Assembly (NCBI RefSeq): GCF_900182815.1
Contig: NZ_FXUA01000010.1
Span: 99,603 to 163,602, forward strand
Reading direction: 5' to 3'
Source: Algoriphagus winogradskyi
Lineage (GTDB): Bacteria > Bacteroidota > Bacteroidia > Cytophagales > Cyclobacteriaceae
Length of the DNA: 64,000 nt
The notes under the pieces are model-generated. The model did not search any database and was not told where the DNA came from. It saw only the letters and a list, made by a program, of their open reading frames with translations. Shown here in pieces: positions 32,945 through 42,071 of the stretch; positions within the stretch are counted from its first letter, which is position 1; the number at the start of each line of letters is the position of its first letter. The translations under genes and the position numbers were made by a program.

Positions 32945-35290
32945 TTAAAATTCTACTCTATAACTAAGAATAGGAATCAGCGGAGCTTGATACGAGATTT
33001 CGATCTCGTTGCTCATCGGCTCGAAATAGCTACCATAGACATTCTGGCGATTAGTAGCATTTTGAATATCCAGCGCCCAAGTCCGGGTGGACTTAGCTTT
33101 GTTTTTCTTAAGGCTTAGTCTCAAGTCTGTTCGGAAATAGGATGGGTTTTGAGAGGAATAGGCCAAATTATCATCATAAACCCCCTCGCCTTTTTCAATG
33201 GATTCTTCCAAATTGAGTGGCGTGGTGCGCAGTCCACCGGAATAAATCGCGCGGACATTCAGTCCAAGCACCCGCTCCTTTTTAAGTTTAAATTCCTTAC
33301 CCGCAGTGAACGTCACATTGAAATTGCCATTGTAGGCGGTGTTTCTCCAGACATCCTCATTCGTTTTATACTTTGAGCTGTAGACAGAAGTAGAAAGAAG
33401 AAAATACAAATCCTTATGGGTAAACTGCTCGAGGGTCAGCTCCAGGCCATAGTTTCTTCCAAAACCCTCATTTACCAGCGGATCTGTGGCAAAAGTCCAT
33501 TGCTGATTGATGATGGAATAGGTCTCATCAGCTCCGCTTTTGATAGGAATATTGAAAAGATGCTGGTAATAAGTTTCCACTTTCATTCGCAAGTATGGTG
33601 TCAAGGAGCGATCATAGCCCAGCACAAAATGATGTGATTTGCTCAGTCCTAGATCCTTGTTTGGAAGGTTAATCTGACCATTTACCTCTTGCTCTGCAAA
33701 GTACGTCCCAAGTGGTTGTACCTGCGAATGCAATCCATACCCAAAGCTCAATCGCTGCTTTTCGTCCAAGGCATAAGAAGCACTAAGTCTTGGCTCAATC
33801 GAATTAGAATTATTAAGCAAAAGCTGCAAATAATGAAGACCTAAATTAATGGTCAATCGCTCATTGGCGCGATAATTCAATTGGGAAAAAGCCTGAACAC
33901 TCTGGGTATTTCCTTTTGAATTGATATTGGTTTCTAAACTCTGTGTTTCTTCCTCATAATTATCTTCCCGTAGATTGTAGTACAGCTGGTTCACATAAAA
34001 CCCGCTTCTCAAATTCGCTTTTGCAGAAAATTTGGTGTTCAAAACAGAGCTCAAAGTGATTTTTGAATTGCTGTAGTTTTCATAAAAACGATCCTGAAAC
34101 TGCAGATTATCATCCAGTCTATGCTCTGTTGTACCCAGTGCATTTCCTGAAGCGAGAACCGTGGTTTGTAAGAAATTTGCCTCATTCAAGATAAAGGAAT
34201 GCTTGATTCCTATTGCTCCTGTGTTCGAAAAGAAAGTACTACCATAGCGATCACCTTCAGATTGCCATTCCAGTGAATCAGTCAAGGCATCACCATCCTG
34301 ATCACTTAGCCCTCCGAAACCAAACAATGTGATGGTACTTTTTGGTCCAGTTGGCAAATAAACATTGAAAGATAAATCCTGGAAATTGGTAACAAAGTCG
34401 CCCAGCGGAAGCCCTATCTTTGAAAGCAGAGAAAGCGTAGAATATCTATAATTAATCAGATAAGAACCTTTGTAGTTTTTGGCTATTGGACCTTCTGCTG
34501 CCACATCTAAGCCCAGAAACCCTGCCTGTAGTGTGAATTCCTGATTTTCATTATTCCCTTTGCGCAAGCTCAGATCAAACACACCTGAAAGCGCATTCCC
34601 ATATTCCGCTGGAAAAGCTCCAGTCAGGAAATCTGAATTAGCTAAAAGCTGAGAACTCAAAATAGATACCCCTCCACCCGAAGTGCCTGGGTTGACAAAG
34701 TGATTGGGATTTGGAATTTCTATGCCCTCCATTCTCCAAAGCAATCCGTTGGGACTATTTCCACGGATAGAAATATTATTATTGCCATCATCCGTACTTG
34801 TAACGCCCGAAAAAGATAAAGCCATTCGCCCTGGGTCATTTACCGCAGCAGCAAACTTCCTGGCCTCTTCCACAGAAAATGTCCGTCCACTTACCTGAAT
34901 CATATCATTGATGGTTCGGTCTTTATCAGTTGCGGTAATAACAAATTCATCGATTTGGGTGATATCTTCTTCCAAAGGAATTGTCAGGACGACTTCCTTC
35001 CCGGAATTGAGTTGGACATTAGGAAAGATAATTTCTTTAAACCCCATAAAACTCACCTTGAGCGAATAGCTCCCTAGCGGTAGAGCAGTAATTTTGAATT
35101 CACCAGCCACATCCGTGGTAGTACCGATCACTGGATCCGAACCCATAATCATCACCGTTGCGCCGGGCATTGGAGCTTTTGTGATTTGGTCGATCACCGT
35201 GCCACGAATAGTTTGAGTGAGCTGCTGAGCTTGAAGGGGATTTATTCCCATGAAAAATAATACCCAAAGAATCTTTGTAAACGAATTCAT
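32945..35290 (-). CDS. TonB-dependent receptor with carboxypeptidase-regulatory-like N-terminus
   Basis: 781 residues. Signal peptide 1-21 (GINPLQAQ). A CarboxypepD_reg-like beta-sandwich (about 26-105) is followed by a plug domain (about 110-230) with GNNNISIRGNSPNGLLWRMEGIEIPNPN, then a large beta-barrel to the C-terminus, which ends in the aromatic PILSYRVEF. No SusD partner, transporter or regulator is adjacent, so this is not a PUL receptor in the usual sense. Substrate unknown; candidates are metal chelates, vitamins or peptides. Confidence 0.9.
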   Translation of the reverse strand: MNSFTKILWVLFFMGINPLQAQQLTQTIRGTVIDQITKAPMPGATVMIMGSDPVIGTTTDVAGEFKITALPLGSYSLKVSFMGFKEIIFPNVQLNSGKEVVLTIPLEEDITQIDEFVITATDKDRTINDMIQVSGRTFSVEEARKFAAAVNDPGRMALSFSGVTSTDDGNNNISIRGNSPNGLLWRMEGIEIPNPNHFVNPGTSGGGVSILSSQLLANSDFLTGAFPAEYGNALSGVFDLSLRKGNNENQEFTLQAGFLGLDVAAEGPIAKNYKGSYLINYRYSTLSLLSKIGLPLGDFVTNFQDLSFNVYLPTGPKSTITLFGFGGLSDQDGDALTDSLEWQSEGDRYGSTFFSNTGAIGIKHSFILNEANFLQTTVLASGNALGTTEHRLDDNLQFQDRFYENYSNSKITLSSVLNTKFSAKANLRSGFYVNQLYYNLREDNYEEETQSLETNINSKGNTQSVQAFSQLNYRANERLTINLGLHYLQLLLNNSNSIEPRLSASYALDEKQRLSFGYGLHSQVQPLGTYFAEQEVNGQINLPNKDLGLSKSHHFVLGYDRSLTPYLRMKVETYYQHLFNIPIKSGADETYSIINQQWTFATDPLVNEGFGRNYGLELTLEQFTHKDLYFLLSTSVYSSKYKTNEDVWRNTAYNGNFNVTFTAGKEFKLKKERVLGLNVRAIYSGGLRTTPLNLEESIEKGEGVYDDNLAYSSQNPSYFRTDLRLSLKKNKAKSTRTWALDIQNATNRQNVYGSYFEPMSNEIEISYQAPLIPILSYRVEF

Positions 35291-35598
35291 ACTAATTGGT
35301 TTAGTTTGATTCTATGACAAGGGTTTGGGGATTTACCCTTAGTGAGGTCAGGAGTTTTCTTGAAATAGCTGTTTTCTCTCGCAGCGGAGCGGCAAAGGAT
35401 TAACCTATGTTACCCTTTGGTAAGTACATGGGCTTTTTTAGCAACCTTCAATGAAACTCACTTGCGGAGGCAACAGAGGCGCGATCATCTAGATTCAGGG
35501 TCCGACTTCAAAACAAAATCAAAAATGAAAGTGGGACATCTCCATTTCATTAAATACCCCACTCCCTTTTCCACACCAATTTCCATATTTAAAATCTT
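35291..35598. other. intergenic region between divergent genes
   Basis: Separates the TonB-dependent receptor start from the zinc-ribbon SDR promoter. I see no convincing gene, hairpin or repeat in it; the open frame on the plus strand from 35417 lacks any family feature upstream of 35627. Confidence 0.5.
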
Positions 35599-35606
35599 TA
35601 CTTTTG
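35599..35606 (+). promoter_or_regulatory. -7 box (TACTTTTG) of the zinc-ribbon SDR gene
   Basis: Exact TAnnTTTG match 20 nt before the ATG at 35627; the same octamer serves engB and mraZ. It rules out the longer frame starting at 35417. Confidence 0.6.
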
Positions 35607-35626
35607 CGCCCTTGTATTTAACTATC

Positions 35627-37186
35627 ATGGAAAAAGAACCAGCATCTGTAACCTCAGTGAAAATCACACCAGAACAAATCACACAAGCCATTGCAGTGCT
35701 GGAAGGGTTGAATGCAGATACGGACCAGATTTTTGATATTCCAGCGGAAACTAGACTTGCGCTCTTAATGGCTGCAGGACGATTTTCCAGACCAAACAAA
35801 GAGGAACTTGCTGACCGAAAAAAAGGAGCAAAGAAGATTCAACGAAAGAAAATTGCGGACAAAGATAAATCTGCCAGAAAGACCACTGGTATCCGTTCTG
35901 CGAGGGAAGCTTCGATTTTTATAGCACCAACCATGTTGAATTTGACTGGTAAGGAAGCAGAAGAAGCTATTATTCTTGAATCACCTCGGGAATGCTATGT
36001 CTGCAAAGAATCCTTTGACAGATTGCATCATTTCTATGATGCCATGTGCCCAAGTTGCGGGGATTTCAATTATGCAAAGCGTTTTCAAACGGCAGATCTG
36101 AAAGGCCAAGTTGCATTAGTGACAGGATCTCGATTGAAAATCGGCTACCACATTACGCTGATGATGCTGAGAGCGGGAGCAACTGTCATTGCCACAACTC
36201 GATTTCCGGTGGACTCAGCTTTACGTTTTGCCAAAGAACCTGATTTTAAGGAATGGGGAGACAGGCTTCACATTCATGGCTTGGATTTGAGACATATTCC
36301 TAGTGTGGAGATTTTTTGTAATTACATCGAGCAAAAATATGATCGCTTGGATGTGCTGATCAACAATGCCGCTCAGACCGTGCGCCGACCATCAGGCTTT
36401 TACCAGCATTTGATGGAGAACGAGTCTTTGGCTTGGACAGATCTCTCTACAGCTTCGCAAAAGTTACTTTCCGATCATCATGCCTGCTTGCAGGAGATTC
36501 GTATGCTCAGTCAGGAATTTGCTGATGGAGAAAACAAAAACCTTCCAGTTTCCTGGCATGGAAAACAACTAGGAATTGGCTTAACTTCCTCTGCCCAGCT
36601 CACGCAAATCCCGTATAGCATCGATGATTCCTTGAGTTCGGAGGAGATTTTCCCAATTGGAAAACTCGATGCTGATTTGCAGCAGGTAGACTTGCGAAAG
36701 ACAAACAGCTGGAGATTGAAGTTGGGAGAAATCCACACGAACGAAATGCTAGAAGTTCAGCTCGTAAATTCTGTTGCTCCGTTTGTGCTATGCAATCGCC
36801 TGGTAAATATCATGAAGAAGGATAATACGGGTAAAAAACATATCATCAATGTATCGGCGATGGAAGGGAAATTCCACCAATTCCACAAGGAAGCCCGACA
36901 TCCTCACACCAATATGGCAAAGGCTGCCTTGAATATGATGACACTAACTTCTGCCGCTGAGCTACCGAAATTTGGGATCTACACCAACGCCGTAGACACT
37001 GGTTGGGTGACAGATGAGGATCCGGCTGAATTGGCGAAGCGAAAGCAAGATTTACATGACTTCCAGCCTCCACTTGACATAGTTGACGGAGCCGCCCGAG
37101 TGATGGACCCATTATTTGATGGAATAAATACAGGAAAGCATTGGAACGGGAAGTTCTTGAAGGATTATAAGCCGACTAGCTGGTAG
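35627..37186 (+). CDS. SDR oxidoreductase fused to an N-terminal zinc ribbon, active-site Tyr missing
   Basis: 519 residues from the ATG at 35627. The N-terminus (1-115) is helical and basic. A treble/ribbon motif follows, with CYVC (Cys123, Cys126) and CPSC (Cys141, Cys144). The Rossmann SDR domain starts at about 160 with TGSRLKIG (166-173) and contains NNAAQ (246-250). A long insertion (about 255-370) separates it from the second half. There the catalytic Ser410 (NVSAMEGK) is present, but the YxxxK position reads TNMAK (Thr428, Lys432). It may bind NAD(P) without classical SDR chemistry. Function unknown. Confidence 0.8.
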   Translation: MEKEPASVTSVKITPEQITQAIAVLEGLNADTDQIFDIPAETRLALLMAAGRFSRPNKEELADRKKGAKKIQRKKIADKDKSARKTTGIRSAREASIFIAPTMLNLTGKEAEEAIILESPRECYVCKESFDRLHHFYDAMCPSCGDFNYAKRFQTADLKGQVALVTGSRLKIGYHITLMMLRAGATVIATTRFPVDSALRFAKEPDFKEWGDRLHIHGLDLRHIPSVEIFCNYIEQKYDRLDVLINNAAQTVRRPSGFYQHLMENESLAWTDLSTASQKLLSDHHACLQEIRMLSQEFADGENKNLPVSWHGKQLGIGLTSSAQLTQIPYSIDDSLSSEEIFPIGKLDADLQQVDLRKTNSWRLKLGEIHTNEMLEVQLVNSVAPFVLCNRLVNIMKKDNTGKKHIINVSAMEGKFHQFHKEARHPHTNMAKAALNMMTLTSAAELPKFGIYTNAVDTGWVTDEDPAELAKRKQDLHDFQPPLDIVDGAARVMDPLFDGINTGKHWNGKFLKDYKPTSW

Positions 37187-37219
37187 TTAACCCTCGAGGC
37201 AGCACGGCCTTAGAGTGGT

Positions 37220-37256
37220 AAACCTTTGAGGTTTTTTTTTGAACCTCGAAGGTTTT
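37220..37256 (+). repeat. dispersed hairpin element, copy 2 (terminator of SDR gene)
   Basis: AAACCTT(T)GAGGTT pairs with AACCTC(G)AAGGTTT around a T-rich 8-nt loop. Same arms as copy 1 at 24960-24990. Here it lies 33 nt after the SDR stop and probably acts as its terminator. Confidence 0.72.
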
Positions 37257-37360
37257 ATTGCTGTGAGTCCTCCCGACAAGACCCAGAGGCACATTTTTTT
37301 AAATGAAAAATTAACCTTGGTCCACCTAGAAAAGCACAGTGGACATATTATTTAGCTAAG

Positions 37361-37381
37361 GAAAAAAGGGCTCAAAGCCCT
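37361..37381 (-). terminator. terminator of pnp
   Basis: AGGGCT-CAA-AGCCCT stem; on the minus strand it runs into six Ts. Lies about 130 nt past the pnp stop at 37513. Confidence 0.55.
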
Positions 37382-37512
37382 AAATAACCTAGCCCATCCT
37401 GATAAGGCTGAGTCATGTTGAAAATCAGCTATTTCCCGTAGTTCTGAAAGAGCGAAATAGCACTTTGACAACCATACAGTTCAGCTTCTAGAGAAGCAGG
37501 ACAACGGATACC

Positions 37513-38334
37513 TCAATCCATCTGCCTCACCACTTCCTTGATGATCTCCGCCATCACGGGCTCTGCAATCGAAGCAGCAGCAAGTACTTCGGCGAGTGTG
37601 ATTTTCTTGATTTTTCCCTCTACTCCTAGATCTGTAATCGCAGAAATTCCAAAAACTTCAATTCCAGCCTGTCGAGCTACGATCACCTCGGGCACCGTAC
37701 TCATTCCCACCGCATCTGCGCCCAATCCTCTGAGGTATTTGTATTCTGCAGGAGTTTCCAAGTTTGGACCTTGCACTCCGACATACACACCCGTGTGAAC
37801 CCGAAATTTATTTGCTTTGGCAAAACCCAATGCAATAGCAGTCAAATTCTGTGAATAGGCATCACTCATATCCGGAAATCTTGGGCCGAATTCATCATAA
37901 TGCTTTCCACGAAGTGGGCTCTCCGGAAACAAATCAATGTGATCTCGAATCAGCATTACATCCCCTACTTCCTGCTCTGGATTAAGGCCTCCACTGGCAT
38001 TTGAGACTAAAAGTGTTTTTATCCCTAGCTTTTTCATCACCCTCACTGGAAAAGTAACCTCCTGCATGGAATAGCCTTCGTAATAATGAAATCGCCCTCT
38101 CATAGCCATAACTTTTCTACCGGAAAGCTCTCCAAAAATCAATTTCCCAGAATGACTTTCCACTGTAGACAGCGGGAAATTAGGGATATCTGCATAGTCG
38201 ATTTCTTTTTCCACGTTAATTTGATCACCCAAATGTCCAAGTCCTGTCCCAAGAATTATCGCAATAGATACTTCCTGAGAATACTGTGATTGGATAAAAG
38301 ATGCTGCTTCGGATATTTGATTTAGGTAGTTCAT
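37513..38334 (-). CDS. punA: purine-nucleoside phosphorylase (type I)
   Basis: 273 residues, trimeric PNP type (DeoD is the other, hexameric form). It phosphorolyses guanosine/inosine to base plus ribose-1-phosphate. Motifs: IILGTGLGHLG near 25-35, ESHSGKLIFG near 59-68, GRFHYYEGY (phosphate/ribose-binding), VSNASGGLNPE (base site) and MSTVPEV. Single gene, no operon partners visible. The second gene upstream on the plus strand starts 94 nt away. Confidence 0.93.
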   Translation of the reverse strand: MNYLNQISEAASFIQSQYSQEVSIAIILGTGLGHLGDQINVEKEIDYADIPNFPLSTVESHSGKLIFGELSGRKVMAMRGRFHYYEGYSMQEVTFPVRVMKKLGIKTLLVSNASGGLNPEQEVGDVMLIRDHIDLFPESPLRGKHYDEFGPRFPDMSDAYSQNLTAIALGFAKANKFRVHTGVYVGVQGPNLETPAEYKYLRGLGADAVGMSTVPEVIVARQAGIEVFGISAITDLGVEGKIKKITLAEVLAAASIAEPVMAEIIKEVVRQMD

Positions 38335-38428
38335 ATGGTATATTTTGCCAGCCCTAAATATAGAAATTACGGCTCAGCTTCGAACTTTTGCAGGGGCAAG
38401 AGTGTATTGCTTTCATAAAAAACATGCA

Positions 38429-38953
38429 ATGATCAAGATAATCGTAGGAACCAACCGCAAGAATTCTGTTTCAAAAACCATCGCTGAGCTTTATCAAGCT
38501 ATTTTAAAAGAAAGAGGAGAGCAATCGGAAATTCTTGAACTGGAAAACTTACCAGGAGATTTTATTGAGAATGCATTGTATGAAAACAACGGGAAGCATG
38601 ACTTGTATAATGAATTCCACGATCAGTTAGTGGGTGGGAAAAAGTTTGTGTTCATCGTTCCTGAATACAACGGTTCTTTCCCGGGAATCCTAAAAACCTT
38701 TATCGACGGGATGACCTATCCTAATACATTTAGGAATAAAAAGTGTGCTTTGGTGGGTATTTCATCTGGAATAGGCGGCGGTGGCATCGCAATGAGCCAC
38801 CTTACCGACATCTTCCATTATCTGGGAATGCATGTCCTTGCTCTGAAGCCGAAACTGGCTAAAATAGAGCAAAATATGTCAGATAACCTGCTCACCAACA
38901 GGTTGTACATGGACTTGCTGCAAACCCAGGCAGACATGCTGCTTGAATTTTAG
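38429..38953 (+). CDS. NADPH-dependent FMN reductase family protein
   Basis: 174 residues from the ATG at 38429; the frame is open upstream to 38345 with a TTG. Flavodoxin-like fold. The phosphate loop GTNRKNSVSKTIAEL is near the N-terminus, VPEYNGSFPGILKTFIDGM binds the isoalloxazine region, and KKCALVGISSGIGGGG follows. Members reduce FMN, quinones, azo dyes or chromate. Convergent with ftsZ; only 3 nt separate the stops. Confidence 0.87.
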   Translation: MIKIIVGTNRKNSVSKTIAELYQAILKERGEQSEILELENLPGDFIENALYENNGKHDLYNEFHDQLVGGKKFVFIVPEYNGSFPGILKTFIDGMTYPNTFRNKKCALVGISSGIGGGGIAMSHLTDIFHYLGMHVLALKPKLAKIEQNMSDNLLTNRLYMDLLQTQADMLLEF

Positions 38954-38956
38954 GAC

Positions 38957-40654
38957 TTAGTCCACATTATCGTGCAGGAATCTATTATTTCCTAGAATCT
39001 CATTGTCATCGCTCAAGTTGTACTTACTGATGCTTGGCTCTGAGCTATGCTGAGGCTCATTCAATACTACATTTTTACGCTGATAAGCAGGCACTTCCAT
39101 TTTCTCCTTCAATTCTTCCGGAGTTGGGTTGAATGCACGGTTACCTTTTAGCTTTTCAAAACGCTCGTGAGCTCTCTGAATCGCCTTCTGCTTCATTTGC
39201 TCATAGTAATCATTTGCAAAAGCTGGAGTAGCAGGCTCCTCTTTCTTAGGCTCTTCTACAGTATTTTTCTCGTCTTCTTCTTCTTCGAAAAGATCATGGA
39301 CGATTTTCTCCTGCGCAGGCTTTGGAGCTTCAGCTTTCACTTCCTCCTTTTTCATAAAAGAAAATAAGCTTTCTTTCTTTGGAGCTGGCTTAGGCGCTTC
39401 AACTGACTCTTCTCTCTTTGGAGTTTCAGCAACTGGCTTCACTTCCGGCGCTGGAGTTGGTGTAGGAGCAGGAGTTTTTGGCATAGAGAACACAAAAGTA
39501 GATCCGTTAGCAACTGGCTCTTCCTTAACTTTCTCAGATTTTCCTGAATCTAAATTGATTACTGTTTTCTCTTCTTCGATTTCTTCTACCTGAGTTTTTG
39601 CAACTGGAGCAGGAGCAGGAGATGGTGCAGCAATAGCCTTAGCAGTTTCTTCTCTTTTTGTACCAGCCAATCTGTCCATTTGGAAACCTGTAGCAATTAC
39701 AGTCACACGGATAGCTTTGCCCAATTCCGGATCAATGCCTTGACCGAAGATCACCTCAGCATTGTCGCCAGCTTTCTCCTGGATGTATTCAGTGATTTCG
39801 CTCAATTCGTCCATTGACAATTCCTCATCTTCACCGGACATGATAGAAAGCAAGATTTTCTCAGCTCCTTTGATGTCCACGTTGTTCAACAATGGAGAAG
39901 AAATGGCAGCACCGGCTGCACGGATTGCACGTCCTTCACCTTCCTCGGTAGAAGATCCCATCACCGCAGCACCAGCGTCTTTCATTACTGTCTTCACATC
40001 TTCAAAATCCACGTTGACATCCTGATGAACAGTGATAATCTCAGCGATAGATCTTGCAGCGGTAGAAAGTATATCATCCGCTTTGCTGAAAGCAGTTCTG
40101 ATGGCAAGATTACCATAGATCTCTCTCAGTTTATCATTCAAAATAACCAGTACAGTATCACAATTCTCGCGAAGCGCTTCGATACCTGCCTGAGCTACAT
40201 TCATTTTCTTCTTTCCTTCGAACATGAATGGTGCGGTAACAATACCCACAGTTAGGATATTCAATTCTTTTGCAATTCTAGCTACTACAGGTGCCGCACC
40301 AGTACCGGTGCCTCCACCCATTCCAGCTGTGATAAATACCATTTTGGTATTGTCAGCCAATAGCTCACGGATCTCATCCTCTGATTCTATTGCTGCATTT
40401 TTTCCTTGCTCAGGATTTGCACCCGCACCTAGACCTTCGGTCAAATTGGCACCTAATTGCAATCTAAGCGGAACCGGGCTAGACTTAAGCGCCTGAGCAT
40501 CGGTATTGACTACCACAAACTCAACGTCCTTAATCCCTAGGCCAAACATGTGGTTTACGGCATTAGAACCGCCTCCACCTACGCCAATTACTTTTATAAT
40601 TGACTTTGGGTTTTTGTGTAAATCAAATCTGTAATCTTTCATGTTATCTGACAT
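38957..40654 (-). CDS. ftsZ: cell division protein FtsZ with long C-terminal tail
   Basis: 565 residues. The tubulin-like GTPase core spans about 1-330: GVGGGGSNAVNHM near 24-36, the nucleotide loop GGGTGTG at 113-119 and the T7 loop NVDFEDVKT. After it comes a Pro/Ala/Glu/Lys-rich linker of about 150 residues (about 340-490) and a C-terminal block (PEELKEKMEVPAYQRKNVVL, then a variable end). FtsZ polymerises at midcell as the Z-ring. The tail is much longer than in E. coli (383 residues). Last gene of the dcw operon, 96 nt behind ftsA. Confidence 0.97.
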   Translation of the reverse strand: MSDNMKDYRFDLHKNPKSIIKVIGVGGGGSNAVNHMFGLGIKDVEFVVVNTDAQALKSSPVPLRLQLGANLTEGLGAGANPEQGKNAAIESEDEIRELLADNTKMVFITAGMGGGTGTGAAPVVARIAKELNILTVGIVTAPFMFEGKKKMNVAQAGIEALRENCDTVLVILNDKLREIYGNLAIRTAFSKADDILSTAARSIAEIITVHQDVNVDFEDVKTVMKDAGAAVMGSSTEEGEGRAIRAAGAAISSPLLNNVDIKGAEKILLSIMSGEDEELSMDELSEITEYIQEKAGDNAEVIFGQGIDPELGKAIRVTVIATGFQMDRLAGTKREETAKAIAAPSPAPAPVAKTQVEEIEEEKTVINLDSGKSEKVKEEPVANGSTFVFSMPKTPAPTPTPAPEVKPVAETPKREESVEAPKPAPKKESLFSFMKKEEVKAEAPKPAQEKIVHDLFEEEEDEKNTVEEPKKEEPATPAFANDYYEQMKQKAIQRAHERFEKLKGNRAFNPTPEELKEKMEVPAYQRKNVVLNEPQHSSEPSISKYNLSDDNEILGNNRFLHDNVD

Positions 40655-40750
40655 ATTTATATTTATTGGTGAATTTTCTATGGTTGTATTAGTGGTTTTT
40701 TAAATAGGGAAATTGTCGGCAGCACCAGCAATCTCCCCCAATCATAAGCC
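40655..40750. other. ftsA-ftsZ intergenic gap
   Basis: At 96 nt, the largest gap inside the dcw operon. T-rich on the plus strand, no hairpin or exact TAnnTTTG in the minus direction. A local ftsZ promoter is possible but not shown. Confidence 0.35.
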
Positions 40751-42061
40751 CTAGTAGTTAATATCGTCGCCGATATCATCGCTTAGAATTCCTTTCAGTC
40801 TTCCGGCGATTTTATCGAAAATATCTTTTGGACTGATGTCCATTGTTTTTGGTCTTTTTATGTGTTTTCCGTTTGCTGTGCGGTTAGTGTAGCCTTGATC
40901 TCTATCATCCAGTGCTTTGAAACCAGCGAGCACAAGTCCTACTGAAGTAGCATACATTGGACTCTTCACTTCCTCAATTACTGATTTACCCAAATGCTCA
41001 TTTGGATAGCCGATTCTAGTATCAAGGCCAGTCATGTATTCGAATAGCTGACTGATAAATTGTAATTGAGAGCCACCACCTGTAAGGACAATTCCTCCAG
41101 CCAGTTTCTTGTAGTGCCCACTTTGCATGATCTCATTCTGCACGATCTCTATAATTTCCTCCATTCTTGCCTGAATGATGGAAGCTAGATTTCGGATAGA
41201 GATCTCTTTTGGAGCTCTATTTCTCAAGCCGGGAATCGACACGATTTCGTTTGGATTTGCCTCTTCTGTGATGGCTTTGCCAAATTTTGTTTTCAACAGC
41301 TCAGCCTGATTTTGCATCACCATGCAGCCTTCTTTGATATCCTTAGTAATGATATTTCCACCCAAAGGAATCACAGCCGTGTGACGGATAATATTTTCGT
41401 AGAAAATGGCGATGTCTGTAGTTCCGCCTCCTATATCTACCAGGCAAACGCCTGCTTCTTTCTCATCATCACTCAACACAGAAAGTGAACTTGCCAACGG
41501 CTCCAGAATTAGTTGCTTGGAAACTAAATCTGCTCTACGTACACATCTGTTAATGTTATTTATCGCGGTAGTCTGGGCAGTGATTATATGGAAATCAGCT
41601 TCCAAACGAGTACCGGACATTCCTACAGGATCTTTGATACCACCTTCGTAATCCACAGTATAATCCTGTGGCATCACGTGTATAATTGTATTTCCAGGAG
41701 GAATAAGGATGTTTTCCATCTCACTGGAAAGTCTGCGCACATCCTCTATAGTGATCTCATCATCCGTCGGCTGACGCATAATGCTACCACTCTGAATCTT
41801 GCTTTGAATATGTTGACCTGCAATCCCAACAATGACATCCGCGATATCAACATTCGCCATTTCAGAAGCTTCTTCAACCGCTTTCTCAATCGCATGGACA
41901 GTCTTGTCAATATTGGTCACTACACCACGATCAACTCCGTCAGAAACGGCTTTGCCCATGCCTAAAACTTCGAGTTTGCCATACTCATTCTTGCGACCTA
42001 CGATGACACAGATCTTGGTTGTCCCAATGTCCAGTCCTACTATTAATTCTTTGTTTTCCAT
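40751..42061 (-). CDS. ftsA: cell division protein FtsA
   Basis: 436 residues from the ATG at 42061; a GTG at 42079 overlaps the ftsQ stop. Actin-like ATPase that tethers FtsZ to the membrane. Phosphate-1 motif VGLDIGTTKICVIVG at the start, SHS2 subdomain near 85-165, then VDIGGGTTDIAIF (phosphate-2) near 210-222 and LTGGGSQL (adenosine motif) near 340. The C-terminal tail FDKIAGRLKGILSDD is amphipathic, as expected for the membrane-targeting helix. Confidence 0.96.
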   Translation of the reverse strand: MENKELIVGLDIGTTKICVIVGRKNEYGKLEVLGMGKAVSDGVDRGVVTNIDKTVHAIEKAVEEASEMANVDIADVIVGIAGQHIQSKIQSGSIMRQPTDDEITIEDVRRLSSEMENILIPPGNTIIHVMPQDYTVDYEGGIKDPVGMSGTRLEADFHIITAQTTAINNINRCVRRADLVSKQLILEPLASSLSVLSDDEKEAGVCLVDIGGGTTDIAIFYENIIRHTAVIPLGGNIITKDIKEGCMVMQNQAELLKTKFGKAITEEANPNEIVSIPGLRNRAPKEISIRNLASIIQARMEEIIEIVQNEIMQSGHYKKLAGGIVLTGGGSQLQFISQLFEYMTGLDTRIGYPNEHLGKSVIEEVKSPMYATSVGLVLAGFKALDDRDQGYTNRTANGKHIKRPKTMDISPKDIFDKIAGRLKGILSDDIGDDINY

Positions 42062-42071
42062 ATCCAAGCTA

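Larger units (their letters stand above)
37187..37512. other. intergenic region with two hairpins
   Basis: Lies between the SDR stop and the pnp stop (convergent). It holds the dispersed hairpin at 37220-37256 and a terminator at 37361-37381 on the minus strand. The rest shows no gene or RNA that I can support. Confidence 0.5.

Noticed and set aside
32945..35290. A SusC/SusD polysaccharide utilisation locus around the TonB-dependent receptor
   Set aside because: No SusD-like lipoprotein, glycan hydrolase cluster or hybrid regulator lies next to it, and the receptor is shorter than typical SusC proteins.
37187..37512. Possible RNA gene in the SDR-pnp gap
   Set aside because: The visible structure is accounted for by the dispersed hairpin and the pnp terminator; nothing resembles a known tRNA or riboswitch.
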